Positions 28,601-37,354 of a DNA stretch of 64,000 nt are shown here, piece by piece. The notes beneath the pieces were generated by a model that worked only from the letters and a program-made list of their open reading frames with translations, did no database searches and had not been told where the DNA came from. The DNA is from CALFUK01 sp964450495 (GTDB lineage: Bacteria > Bacteroidota > Bacteroidia > Chitinophagales > Saprospiraceae), in assembly GCA_964450495.1 (NCBI GenBank), contig CAYVFU010000009.1, positions 1 to 64,000 of the forward strand, in the 5' to 3' direction. Every line of letters begins with the position of its first letter. The first letter of the stretch is position 1. The position numbers and the translations under genes are program-made.

Positions 28601-31600
28601 AGTCAAATTTAAAATACCAGGATCTGGAACCCAAACTATATATCCGCTCAGTGCTTTGCCTGCGGTGGGATCAGATGTGCTTTTGTCTGGCACCAACTTT
28701 GGAATCCCTGTACAATTAGATGGGTCAAATCTGAATGGCAACCAACATGGTTTGATTAAGACTGGAAATGGAGGATTTATAAAAAACATTAAGATCAGAA
28801 ATTTTCCTCTAGCAGGGATTTTTATTTCAGGTACAGTTAATGATTTTAGAATAGAGAATACTACTATTACTGAAAATGGTTCATACGGGATAGTAACACA
28901 TGACAGCAGTACTCAATCAAATATCATTATTTACAATAATAAAATTGGGACAGACAGTAATGACAATGCCTTAGGTAATGGAGCTGCTGGAATTAGGCTT
29001 TCATCTGTAACAAGTGTCACCACTCAAGATAATGTGATTGCTTATAATGGAGCGAATGGGATTCACAGTTTGTTATCCTCAAATTTATTGACCACCGAGA
29101 ACAAGATTTATTGTAATGTTGGAGCTTATGGAATCTTTGATGTTTTAGGTAGCCAGCAAGCCGTTGAGCCTCCTGTAATTACTTCTTTCGAAAATGGGGA
29201 AATTACTGGCACAGGTATACCAGGTGCAATAATTGAAGTATTTAGCTTGCCTTTGGATAAATGTGGGGAGTCATGTGCAGAAGGTGGTAATCGCCAAGTA
29301 GATGGAAATATTACTGTTCCAACAAACGGAATATGGAGTGCAACAGCCAATATTTGCGGAGGGTATTCTATAAGTGCTACCCAACGAACAGGAGGACATA
29401 CGTCAGATTTCTCTTGGTGCAGTTCTAATAGTGAAATCGTGGTTACCAACACCAATTCATTTGGGACAGGAAGTCTGCTTTGGGCAATAGAATGTGCCAA
29501 TGATCATATTGGTTATGATCGTATTGTTTTTAATGTTCTGGGAAGTGGCCCACATATTTTTGAATTGCCAACATCATCAGGTACTGATAATCACATCACC
29601 GATGATTACACAGTAATTGATGCAACTACACAGCCTGATTTTACACCAGGTGACATCATAATTCAAGGTGAAAATAACTTCTCAGAAGTATTAGAGGTCT
29701 ATGCTGATTATTTTGAAATGTATGGCTGCAAATTTGATTATGGTCGTAAACAACTTCGAATAATAGGTGAGGAATTTATAGTCGAGAATAATATTTTTGA
29801 AGGCCCTTCTTCATTTGATACATATGCGATTTATACAACAGGCTCTGATGGTTTAATTGAGAACAATACTTTCTATGATCATGAAAGTGGAGTTGTTATT
29901 GCGAATTCAACTTCTCTCGTAGAATTAACGAATAATTCATTTACATGTAATGAAGATGCCTTTGAACATACTCCAAATTTTGGAGGCGATGACCCATTTA
30001 TAGTTATAACAAATTTCACTTCATTTGAAGTCAGTGGTTCAACTTATCCAGATGCAAGAGTAGAAATCTATGCAGTTGATAATACTGGCTGCAGCGATGT
30101 TGAATGTCAAGGTGATACATATCTCGGATCTGTCATAGCATTTGGAGGTCTTTGGACATTGAACGCTGATTTATCCTCTGTAAGTAAAGTGACAGCAATC
30201 GCGTATAGTACCGATAATGGGATGTCAGATTTTGCAGACTGCGTAATTAAAAATACGTGCTTAGAAGTTACTTCTACGAGTGATGGTGGTGAAGGCTCTT
30301 TACGTGAAGCGATAATTTGTGCTAATAACAATCCGGGACCAGATGAAATATATTTCAATTTACCAGGCAATGGACCTTATGTGATTGATATTCAAAACCC
30401 GCTTCCAAAATTGACTGATGACTACACAATCATCAATGCTTCCACACAAACAAGTTGGTCGCCTGGTTACATTACAATTGAAGGAGGTGCACAACACATG
30501 CCTGTTGGTCTTCACATAGAAGCGAGCCACTGTGCAATTTATGGATTACGAGTATTTGATTTTTGGAGCAGTGGTATATTTGCAGATGGTAACTTTAGTC
30601 AGATTGGTGACCTTGATAAAGGCAATGTGATTGTAGGCAATGGCGGTGGGATTACTGCTGGCACTAATCATAAAGTGAATATCGAGCACAATTATATTGG
30701 AGTAGAAGCTGATGGGACATCTGCACCAAATAACTGGGACGGAATTTCACTGACAGGTCTTAATAATTTTTCAGATATCTTCAACAATACAATAGGGAAC
30801 AATGGTTTTTGGGGAATTGAAGTTGGTGGTACTGATACGGAGAGAGTAACCATGAAATTTAATTCAATCTATTGTAATGGTTATGGCGGTATCAGATTAT
30901 TCCAAACTGCCAATGATGACGTGCAAGCCCCAACCATAACAAGCATTACGGAAGACAGTATCACAGGAATTGGAAATAATAATATTGACTTTATACAATT
31001 GTATGAAGCGGATACTGATTGCGGGACACCCGGTTGTCAGGGAAAAACCTTCTTGGGCAATACAACTGCTGATCAATTTTCTGAATGGGTTATTTATGGC
31101 AGTTTTGATCAAGGCAAAACATTTACAGCAATGTCAACAGATGACTTTGGAAATACGTCTGAATTTTCTGAGTGCAGTGCAATACAGCCGTCATGTCTTA
31201 CTGTGACAAATACCAACGATTCTGGTGCGGGTTCACTTAGAGATGCGATTGATTGTGCAAACAGTAATCCACTATTTGATAGAATTGTTTTTGATATACC
31301 AGGAAATGTAGGACCATATACAATTAACCTCAACTCTACACTGCCAAATATAAACGGAGATCTTGAAATAGATGCAACGACGCAGCCAGACTATTATCCT
31401 GGAATGATTATCATAGATGGATCTGCGATGACCTCAGGTAGCTACGGCATGACAATGTCTGGTGACAATAATAGCTTGTTTGGATTACAAATGCAGAGTT
31501 TTTCTCAGAATGCAATTCGTGTCTATTCTGGAACAAGTAATGCACAGATTGGAGCTATTGGAAGAGGGAATTATTTCTGTGATAGTGGGTCCGTGGACAT

Positions 31601-32330
31601 TCAGATTTTTAATTCTACAGATCTGATTTTTGAAGGGAATCATTTTGGTGAGACCGGTCAAGGTGTTGCATGTGGTGCAGTAGCAGGTACAGGGATATCA
31701 GGTAGTTTTGTTGGAGGAGAGATCAGCTACAATAGTTTTTCTAATCATGGTACTGGAATATTCTTGACTAGTGGTGCTTCGGATGTTCTGATACGATCTA
31801 ATGCATTCTTTTGTAACAGTTCTTCGGGAATAAGATTTGCGACAAACTCTGTGAATAATGGAGTGCAAGCACCGACAGTTACCTTAGCAACTTCAACCGA
31901 GGTAAGCGGCATTGCTCAAGCCGGCGATTACATTGAAGTCTATTACAGTGATGGTGGATGCGCAGGCGGTTTGTGTGAAGGAGAAGAATCTTTGGGCATT
32001 ACAATAGCAGATGCTTCTGGTAACTGGACCCTAGGTGGTAGTTTTGATAGTAACGAGAGTGTAACAGCTACAGCTACTACAGGTAACAGTACTTCTAGAT
32101 TTTCCAACTGTATGACCATACCACAGATTTGTCCTGAAGAGATGCTAGTGCAAGCTGATCTGATTGAATCAGGCTCCTATCAAGCAAGTGATTTGGTTAT
32201 CTCTGGATCAATCGTCGAACCTGATGCGACAGTAGATTTTAAATCTGGAATTGACATAGTATTGGAATCAGGTTTTGAAACAACAAGTGGATGTACGTTT
32301 ACTGCTGTGATTGAAACATGTCCTCAGTAA
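25671..32330 (+). CDS. Giant secreted reprolysin-like metalloprotease with five beta-helix modules
   Basis: A protein of about 2219 residues. Order: signal peptide ending NGIQAQ; propeptide (ILPLPLPDGTIEIFQL region); metallopeptidase domain with LHEFGHQFDAEHTFG (zinc site near residue 365) and Met-turn TIMSYGS; a middle beta domain; then five tandem units each opening with a variant of VTNTNDSGxGSLRxAIxCAN, at nucleotides near 27610, 28518, 29440, 30264 and 31200, each a beta-helix followed by a small beta domain; and the C-terminal module SGSYQASDL ... FKSGIDIVLESGFETTSGCTFTAVIETC. The glycine usual in HExxHxxGxxH is Asp here. ATG at 25671 is used; a TTG two codons earlier is less likely, and an ATG at 25692 is possible. 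Confidence 0.87.
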   Translation: MLKIIAKMTPSIRKNQTSISLLIILLLLVFGNGIQAQQLWTIESTKQVSSQKSNAYSYAEQHLSIGASYKLARLNTSSFHALQANFNSKKSKSVILPLPLPDGTIEIFQLTESSNMHPDLQAKFPEIKSYKGVSLSDASTTVSVSFNHVGIDAYIRKADDEVIRITHGDFKGEKEHIIFYQSDIKGEDHVCGVIKEITEPEKLLANNHKFYYFTCELITFDLAFAITPGLANLLTDANGNGLVDESLALINNKVTMLNENFGRELSVHFQLVANNDQLMFTDLSDNPYTETGSDPTLALLAENQEIIDDVIGENNYDVGHLLWTGLAGAPGGRAALGVVCDDENKARAVSNTNDGTVLHEFGHQFDAEHTFGLGCDEDNINSTTAHEVGCGSTIMSYGSNRFLNFHASSLSRMYYFLYTLGSGCKSNSVDVNDRPLIYESEEVYVPISTPYILYTEAWSNDGDEDLTYSWDQIDARAGFIPSKAPSKLNQRYVPEIWQKEDVAVFNEEVPSSNKEVDIFKTVRDNNPAGGCMDIKWQRFNFDDRGGPFRITSAGPSTWLPFQNYTITWDVANTDGHPFNVNFLEVWLAFDGRNFNHYVGDVSNDGSASIYINPCFPNTTKLRVMLRAKNSTFYDFNDYNITFNSSSLTVNRLDDFGSGSLRSAIECANVIGGKQLINIDPSVNGTLTLSSLLPDIEEPVRIDGQNANLVIDANGFATGLVVEGLAFPGHNWASQIYGLTIENFTQHGIRVNSSNKNWIGAGGVYANTIYNDFGGTGIYLNNSDQNRVFSNSITNRGSAAYGISINNSFLDSMYYNEITGYDYGISVGNGSYFHKIKDNAVSCSNNRSIRLDGNANLNIAAPTITDITTTHVTGTGTAHLTVEIYISDSCNGIGCDGYNYIGSAQIDGSGNWSVDRSDLDSFSGCTTLVAKISDILGDTSEFSACFTNGYCVTNTNDSGPGSLRAALLAVNNDPTDKQVKFKIPGSGTQTIYPLSALPAVGSDVLLSGTNFGIPVQLDGSNLNGNQHGLIKTGNGGFIKNIKIRNFPLAGIFISGTVNDFRIENTTITENGSYGIVTHDSSTQSNIIIYNNKIGTDSNDNALGNGAAGIRLSSVTSVTTQDNVIAYNGANGIHSLLSSNLLTTENKIYCNVGAYGIFDVLGSQQAVEPPVITSFENGEITGTGIPGAIIEVFSLPLDKCGESCAEGGNRQVDGNITVPTNGIWSATANICGGYSISATQRTGGHTSDFSWCSSNSEIVVTNTNSFGTGSLLWAIECANDHIGYDRIVFNVLGSGPHIFELPTSSGTDNHITDDYTVIDATTQPDFTPGDIIIQGENNFSEVLEVYADYFEMYGCKFDYGRKQLRIIGEEFIVENNIFEGPSSFDTYAIYTTGSDGLIENNTFYDHESGVVIANSTSLVELTNNSFTCNEDAFEHTPNFGGDDPFIVITNFTSFEVSGSTYPDARVEIYAVDNTGCSDVECQGDTYLGSVIAFGGLWTLNADLSSVSKVTAIAYSTDNGMSDFADCVIKNTCLEVTSTSDGGEGSLREAIICANNNPGPDEIYFNLPGNGPYVIDIQNPLPKLTDDYTIINASTQTSWSPGYITIEGGAQHMPVGLHIEASHCAIYGLRVFDFWSSGIFADGNFSQIGDLDKGNVIVGNGGGITAGTNHKVNIEHNYIGVEADGTSAPNNWDGISLTGLNNFSDIFNNTIGNNGFWGIEVGGTDTERVTMKFNSIYCNGYGGIRLFQTANDDVQAPTITSITEDSITGIGNNNIDFIQLYEADTDCGTPGCQGKTFLGNTTADQFSEWVIYGSFDQGKTFTAMSTDDFGNTSEFSECSAIQPSCLTVTNTNDSGAGSLRDAIDCANSNPLFDRIVFDIPGNVGPYTINLNSTLPNINGDLEIDATTQPDYYPGMIIIDGSAMTSGSYGMTMSGDNNSLFGLQMQSFSQNAIRVYSGTSNAQIGAIGRGNYFCDSGSVDIQIFNSTDLIFEGNHFGETGQGVACGAVAGTGISGSFVGGEISYNSFSNHGTGIFLTSGASDVLIRSNAFFCNSSSGIRFATNSVNNGVQAPTVTLATSTEVSGIAQAGDYIEVYYSDGGCAGGLCEGEESLGITIADASGNWTLGGSFDSNESVTATATTGNSTSRFSNCMTIPQICPEEMLVQADLIESGSYQASDLVISGSIVEPDATVDFKSGIDIVLESGFETTSGCTFTAVIETCPQ

Positions 32331-32350
32331 GTGGATTATTCTAACAGAAA

Positions 32351-32390
32351 AAGCCGTGATCAAAGTGGGTTGATCACGGCTTACATTTTT
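32351..32390. terminator. Bidirectional intrinsic terminator
   Basis: A perfect 12-bp stem AAGCCGTGATCA (32351-32362) / TGATCACGGCTT (32371-32382) with an 8-base loop. Five A's precede it and ATTTTT follows, so it can end both the giant plus-strand gene and the converging S74 gene transcript. Confidence 0.9.
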
Positions 32391-32473
32391 CAGGATATCA
32401 GGAACGGCAATAGGTTACATAAGAACAGTTGCCATTGTCATGGGAAAAGAGATTTTAAGTTTGTAATGAGAGG

Positions 32474-34060
32474 TTATTTCTTGTTTTGCATTAAGGCTTT
32501 AATTTTTGCCATTTCTTTTTGCAAAGAAGATATAGTGGTCTCAACGTGTTGAATTTTTGCCTCTTGTTTTTCTATGATGTCTTGCTGCTCTTGGATGGCT
32601 TTGATGGCGATCACAGAAAATGCATCATAGTTTACTGAGTAAAACTCCGTTTCATTTTGCGGCTTACTGACTGTTTCAGGGAAAATGTTCTCTAGTTCTT
32701 GAGCGATAAAACCTATTTTTCTACGGTCATTATCAGTTTGGTCAATGTAATGATAAGAGGTGGGATTTAGTTTTTTAACCTTACTTAATGTAGATTCAAG
32801 TGAAGAAATAGATTTCTTGAGTCTTACATCTGAAGAGGTCAGAAACCCACCACCTGCTGCATCTATTTTGCCTCTGTAAATTGGAGTGGAACCACTTGAG
32901 CTTTCACCATCAGCATCATACCACCACTCGAGACTATTGACTCCACTCTTAACATACCACACATCATTACCACTACCATTATTTTTAAATGCAAGAGAGT
33001 AAGGATCAGTGAGTCTTTCATTTATTTGTATGACTGCGTCACCATTGGTATCTTCTTCTCCAAAAGCAACATTACTTAATATGTGATTGACATACATATT
33101 GTCCCAGACTCTTCCAAGAGAACCTAAATCTGTGTTATTCGAAACCCAAGGTTGTAAATCTTTATAGGAAAAAATATTTCCATTACTCATGCGCATGTGA
33201 GTATCAGCACCATCTAATTGGAATACTATATCTCCCACTACACTGCGGTTATCTATGATTAAGTTTCTATTATTTCCTCCACCTGTCGCATTCGTTAATT
33301 TTATACTGGCGCCAACTGTAATGGTAGAATTATCTGACATGAATTCTAATGAAGGCCCAGCAGGACCATTACCTGTCTCTCTCAGTCTGATAGGATCACT
33401 GGAGATCAATCCTCTTGAAAAGCTGGCTTGCTGAATAACAGATAAGTCCTCTAATGTTGCAAGCTTTTCTACTTCCAATTCTTCTTCAATCTGGACTTCA
33501 GTTCTAATTTCTGTTAGATTGTTGTCGCCGTCAATAGTTAGAAGATTTTCTGCAATTTTATCTGCTCCAGCTTCTTCATTGTTATAGTAAATATTGAACC
33601 TATCATCTGAGCCCCCACGTGCAGCAATATCCCAAACGCCAGCTGCTTCATTTTTAAATGTGATTCTTGCATAATCTGATGTTGACTGTTCATTCAACAA
33701 GAGATGAGGCCCAGCACTTCCAGAATTGAAGTCGATTTCTTGATTGACTGAAGTTAGTTTAAACAACTTATCAGCTTCATTAAATAACCATCTGGAAGAA
33801 CCATTGTAATAAAGTCCAAAGTCAGCAGAAGAATTAGAAGTGCCCAATCGCCCAGACAATGCCCAACGCTTAGATAAATCTCCGGCATTTCGAAAAAAGA
33901 TTCTGCTAAAATCATTGTCTGTAGTTTCAATGAGATTGATATGAGGACTCGTAACGTCAGAGTCCATCTCCAATTCAAGAAATTGAGCTGTAAGTGCCAC
34001 CGATCCAAAAAGAAGTATCATGGTACTGAGGAGTAAAGAATAAATATTTAGTGTTTTCAT
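32474..34060 (-). CDS. S74 intramolecular chaperone (tail-fiber-type) secreted protein
   Basis: A 528-residue exported protein with signal peptide MKTLNIYSLLLSTMILLFGSVALTAQ. The middle (30-400) is beta-rich and repetitive, with recurring FxNxxxGxWxxxAR- and GPxLxFxxN-like strands as in trimeric fibres. The end carries a peptidase S74 / endosialidase chaperone domain: SDVRLKKSISSLES, NPTSYHYIDQ, KIGFIAQELENIFPETV, NYDAFSVIAIKAIQEQQ, then a coiled coil. In characterised fibres this domain trimerises the fibre and cuts itself off at the Ser of the conserved SDxRLKxxI motif; that Ser is present here. The gene follows the solo LuxR HTH gene by 47 bases and they are likely one transcript. Confidence 0.88.
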   Translation of the reverse strand: MKTLNIYSLLLSTMILLFGSVALTAQFLELEMDSDVTSPHINLIETTDNDFSRIFFRNAGDLSKRWALSGRLGTSNSSADFGLYYNGSSRWLFNEADKLFKLTSVNQEIDFNSGSAGPHLLLNEQSTSDYARITFKNEAAGVWDIAARGGSDDRFNIYYNNEEAGADKIAENLLTIDGDNNLTEIRTEVQIEEELEVEKLATLEDLSVIQQASFSRGLISSDPIRLRETGNGPAGPSLEFMSDNSTITVGASIKLTNATGGGNNRNLIIDNRSVVGDIVFQLDGADTHMRMSNGNIFSYKDLQPWVSNNTDLGSLGRVWDNMYVNHILSNVAFGEEDTNGDAVIQINERLTDPYSLAFKNNGSGNDVWYVKSGVNSLEWWYDADGESSSGSTPIYRGKIDAAGGGFLTSSDVRLKKSISSLESTLSKVKKLNPTSYHYIDQTDNDRRKIGFIAQELENIFPETVSKPQNETEFYSVNYDAFSVIAIKAIQEQQDIIEKQEAKIQHVETTISSLQKEMAKIKALMQNKK

Positions 34061-34107
34061 TGTAATTGATTTTGTTAAGGAAAATTGTATATGGTTTTAA
34101 TTTATTT

Positions 34108-34317
34108 TTATGATTGGGAGACTTGCAATACACCGACTTCAAAAGCTCTTCTGATTAAGCCTGCTGTATTTCGGACACCCATCTTTTTCAGTAAATTTTT
34201 TCTGTGAGAAATAACTGTGTGGTGACTGATATGTAATGTGTGAGCGATCTCATCAATCGTAGACTCGAAAGCAATTAAGCTCAGCACTTCAGTTTCTCTA
34301 TGAGTAATAGTTTTCAT
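34108..34317 (-). CDS. Solo LuxR-type HTH protein upstream of the S74 gene
   Basis: A 69-residue protein made almost only of a LuxR/GerE HTH: THRETEVLSLIAFESTIDEIAHTLHISHHTVISHRKNLLKKMGVRNTAGLIRRAFE. No sensory domain. It is first in a two-gene transcript with the S74 protein, and its leader is about 155 bases if the promoter at 34482-34489 is used. That promoter carries the same palindrome as the histidine kinase promoter, so it is a predicted target of the neighbouring response regulator. The HTH is similar to the one at 17529-17759. Confidence 0.8.
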   Translation of the reverse strand: MKTITHRETEVLSLIAFESTIDEIAHTLHISHHTVISHRKNLLKKMGVRNTAGLIRRAFEVGVLQVSQS

Positions 34318-34481
34318 TGCGTTAAAATTTTTGTTAATGACATATAAAGACCCTTATGACAGATCTTATTTTGTCAAGTATATTTTGAAATATCTGTTAG
34401 GTAAGGAAGTGTCTTACATATTATAGGAGTGTTGAAATTGTTATTTATGCTGTGTGACTCCTATTACAGAAATTGTTGAAA

Positions 34482-34489
34482 CAAAACTA
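34482..34489 (-). promoter_or_regulatory. Leftward -7 box for the LuxR-HTH/S74 operon
   Basis: On the minus strand the bases read TAGTTTTG, a full match to TAnnTTTG. Its centre (34485.5) is exactly 35 bp from the centre of the palindrome at 34511-34530. No TTG lies in the -33 region, which fits an activator-dependent promoter. Confidence 0.6.
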
Positions 34490-34510
34490 TGGCTAATGAA
34501 TAGTAGCACC

Positions 34511-34530
34511 TATACCTAGCGCTAGGTATA
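34511..34530. promoter_or_regulatory. 20-bp perfect palindromic operator, copy 1
   Basis: TATACCTAGCGCTAGGTATA is a perfect 20-bp palindrome in the spacer between the LuxR-HTH gene and the response regulator gene. A copy with one change in 17 bases lies at 37355-37370 before the histidine kinase gene. Both sit 35 bp upstream of a TAnnTTTG box. Likely binding site of the NarL-type response regulator encoded at 34720. Confidence 0.75.
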
Positions 34531-34719
34531 ATTTAATTAGTCAGCAGACGGAAGGAAAATAGTATTTAAATCCTGAAGCTGATCTTGGCTATTCTTACGG
34601 TTTTTATTGTTATGACGGACTCACTATTTACCGTGATTTTAATCCTAAATAACTACCCAAACGAGTAGGTGTAATTTCTATTTAAGTGGTGATATTGGAG
34701 TAATGAATCTTATAGGTCT

Positions 34720-35430
34720 ATGGATACCAATTATTTATTAGTCAAAGAGCCAGTTTTTATTTCCACTAAATCAAGATCAGTGATCCGAATCACCATTGCA
34801 GATGATCACAGAATTCATTTAGAAGGGATGAAGGCCTTACTCTCTTCTGTGAAAGAGGTAGATGTCATTGATACTGCGACAAATGGCTTAGAATTAATAT
34901 CGTTACTAGAAAATAACGTTCCAGATATTTTATTACTGGATTTAAATATGCCTAAGAAGGATGGCTTCTGGGCTATAAAACAAGCTAAACAGAGGTGGCC
35001 CAGAATTAAAATTATAGTGATGTCTAGTTATCAGGATAATGCTATGATTCAGCAAGCGAAGGAAACGGGAGCAGATGGCTACATCTTTAAGACGACGGAC
35101 AAGAAGAAGCTTCAGCTTGCTATAAAGGCTGTCTATAGAGGACGGAAATATTTTCCATGTGAAGGCGAAAATGATTTGAGCAGTCTTAAGATTGACCTAG
35201 GTGCTAAGCCGATTTATAACGATGACTTCTTGAAAAAATATAGTCTGACTAATCGAGAAGCTGAAGTATTAATCCTCATGGCAAACTCTTTATCATCAGA
35301 TGAAATTGCCAGAAAATTGTTTTTATCTCCATTTACAGTATCAACTCATCGTAAGAAAATTAAAGCCAAACTCAAGCTAAATAATATTGCGGATGTTATA
35401 CGGTTTGCTTTTGAAAATGACTTGTTCTAA
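34720..35430 (+). CDS. NarL/LuxR-family response regulator
   Basis: A 236-residue response regulator. The receiver domain has the acidic pair Asp28/Asp29 (IADDH), phosphoacceptor Asp74 (LLLDLNMP), and a conserved Lys in IFKTTDKK. The C-terminal LuxR HTH reads TNREAEVLILMANSLSSDEIARKLFLSPFTVSTHRKKIKAKL. It converges on, and overlaps by four bases, the gene for a 7TM-DISM histidine kinase, its probable partner. A palindrome found 190 bases upstream is repeated before the kinase gene. The natural targets seen here are the kinase itself and the LuxR-HTH/S74 operon. Confidence 0.92.
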   Translation: MDTNYLLVKEPVFISTKSRSVIRITIADDHRIHLEGMKALLSSVKEVDVIDTATNGLELISLLENNVPDILLLDLNMPKKDGFWAIKQAKQRWPRIKIIVMSSYQDNAMIQQAKETGADGYIFKTTDKKKLQLAIKAVYRGRKYFPCEGENDLSSLKIDLGAKPIYNDDFLKKYSLTNREAEVLILMANSLSSDEIARKLFLSPFTVSTHRKKIKAKLKLNNIADVIRFAFENDLF

Positions 35431-37301
35431 AGTACATTACTTTTAGTTGTAATCGATCGTGGAATAGTTATCGTGACCAGTGTGCCTACATCAGTCTTAC
35501 TAGATATCGAGATATGTCCTGACATCAACTTGACTCGCGACTTTATATTATTTAGCCCAATGCCTTGAGATTCAGCTTCATTCATACCTATACCATCGTC
35601 TCTGATGATAATCAAATGAGACTCATCCTCTGTAATTAGACTAATGTGTGTTTTTTTTGCTTGAGCATGCTTCTCTATATTATTCAAACATTCTTGAATA
35701 ATACGATAGATATGTAGCTGGAATTCTTCACTAATGGTTTCTACATTTAAATTATCTATAGTCAGGAAATATCTCGTTGATGAGTTTTTATTCAAATTAA
35801 GAGCTAGCTGTTGAATGGCTTTAGTGAGTCCTATGTTCTTAAGTTGTATAGTAGACAGATTGTGTGAAATGTTGCGCATTTCAGTACTTACTTTTTGTAT
35901 TAGACCTCTGATAGCTGAGATATTTATGTTTTTTTGATTTTGATGTTGTTTCAGCTTTAAGTCAGCCATCGATAGGTCTATGCCTACACTGTCGTGTAAT
36001 TCTGTAGCTATTCTATTCCTTTCTCTTTCTGTGCCAATAATCAAATTATTAAGTGCATTATTACGCTCCGTTGTTAAAGCCAATTCTTTTTGCTGATTGT
36101 CTAGCTTAATTTTAAATACTTTGATAGACATATAGCACAGGAATATAAATAACTCTAAGACAACAGTGTAGTAGTAGATAAGACTAGTCAAATGATTCTT
36201 TGGTATGATGTCATGGAGTACTAGTATGTTGATGCCGAAGCCAATAAACAAACAAAGGAAAGCTGCTAAGAAAAATTTTGAATCAAAATCATTTTGACTT
36301 AGCAAGCGTTTAATCATCATTACAAAAATCAAGAAAAAGATGACCAGCATGGACATGTAGTAAATGGTAATAGAAAGTCTCAGGATTGACTTAGGCAGCT
36401 CGCGATAAAAAGGAAGGATACAAGCCAGTATAAAAATAATAGCAGTCAGCGTTTTTATCAATCTTCCCGTTCTTTTCAATTCGAAAAATTGCAGTACTTG
36501 ATTAGAGAAAAATATAAAAGCAATACAGGTGATTCCCACAAAAAGTGGACGAGAAATATTATGTAATATGGAAGAGTAAGTCCAAATATATTGATATCCA
36601 ATACCTGAGTATCCAAGTATAAGAAAGAAATTTGCAACAACGTAAATATAAAAGTATAAATGAATTTTCTCCTTATAGATTATCCATAATGCAATAGAAC
36701 AAAGTATATATATAACGAATAAACCAATGAGAATCCCAAAATATAAAGACTGTGTACTGAGGTGTGATTTATGTTGGTTTTGTTCCCATATTTCTATTGG
36801 TATCAATATGGGTTCTGTATGCATATTGACCTTCAAAAAGAAATCATAGGTGGCGCTTGTTTTTAATGTAACTGGCCAACTGAATGTTCTTAGTTTATAT
36901 TCTCTAGAATCATAAGGCATGTAATCACCCTGAAGTCCGGAGTCAAAAAAAAGTGAATCATTTTTATAAATGAATAATTGTAATTCATTAATGTGGGGAT
37001 CAGCCACATCGTAAATTACCTTGAATTCACCATCAGTCAGATTATTTACCCTGTTGTAAAACCAATAATGTACTTTTTCAAAAGCAGCATTATACTGTGT
37101 CTCCTTAATTTGTACAAATTGATCCGTTTTCAATCGTAGTTCTTCAATGTCTGCGAATAGAGTGCTGTCTTTATACACTTTAGCATAAGGGATGGCATCT
37201 ACTTTTTTAAAGTTTACATCTATTTTGATTTCAATGTCTTGAGCTATCAGGCAGATAGGAAAATAGAGTAAAAACAGTAAGTACTGAATCTTATTGTACA
37301 T
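35427..37301 (-). CDS. 7TM-DISM sensor histidine kinase (HisKA_3 type)
   Basis: A 624-residue membrane kinase. Signal peptide (about 1-21); a periplasmic beta-sandwich 7TMR-DISMED2-like domain (about 22-180) that in the family may bind carbohydrate; seven membrane segments (about 187-395); a coiled coil; the HisKA_3 dimerisation helix with His436 in ATELHDSVGIDLS; and a HATPase domain with IQECLNNIEKHA (N box) and RDDGIGM/GIGLNNIKSRV (G boxes). It would phosphorylate Asp74 of the convergently encoded regulator. A palindrome centred 35 bp upstream of its -7 box (37324-37331) predicts that the regulator activates kinase expression. Confidence 0.92.
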   Translation of the reverse strand: MYNKIQYLLFLLYFPICLIAQDIEIKIDVNFKKVDAIPYAKVYKDSTLFADIEELRLKTDQFVQIKETQYNAAFEKVHYWFYNRVNNLTDGEFKVIYDVADPHINELQLFIYKNDSLFFDSGLQGDYMPYDSREYKLRTFSWPVTLKTSATYDFFLKVNMHTEPILIPIEIWEQNQHKSHLSTQSLYFGILIGLFVIYILCSIALWIIYKEKIHLYFYIYVVANFFLILGYSGIGYQYIWTYSSILHNISRPLFVGITCIAFIFFSNQVLQFFELKRTGRLIKTLTAIIFILACILPFYRELPKSILRLSITIYYMSMLVIFFLIFVMMIKRLLSQNDFDSKFFLAAFLCLFIGFGINILVLHDIIPKNHLTSLIYYYTVVLELFIFLCYMSIKVFKIKLDNQQKELALTTERNNALNNLIIGTERERNRIATELHDSVGIDLSMADLKLKQHQNQKNINISAIRGLIQKVSTEMRNISHNLSTIQLKNIGLTKAIQQLALNLNKNSSTRYFLTIDNLNVETISEEFQLHIYRIIQECLNNIEKHAQAKKTHISLITEDESHLIIIRDDGIGMNEAESQGIGLNNIKSRVKLMSGHISISSKTDVGTLVTITIPRSITTKSNVL

Positions 37302-37323
37302 AAAAAATGGAAGTCTCTGTACT

Positions 37324-37331
37324 CAAATATA
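37324..37331 (-). promoter_or_regulatory. -7 box of the histidine kinase gene
   Basis: Minus strand TATATTTG fits TAnnTTTG and lies 22 bases before the ATG at 37301. Its centre (37327.5) is 35 bp from the palindrome centre (37362.5), the same spacing as at the LuxR-HTH promoter. The -33 region lacks TTG. Confidence 0.65.
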
Positions 37332-37354
37332 ACTGTCGCGTTTAATAAATACAG

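Noticed and set aside
34652..34670. ACTACCC...AGTAGGT near the response regulator start
   Set aside because: Only four bases per arm pair properly and the spacing does not match the other two operator sites.
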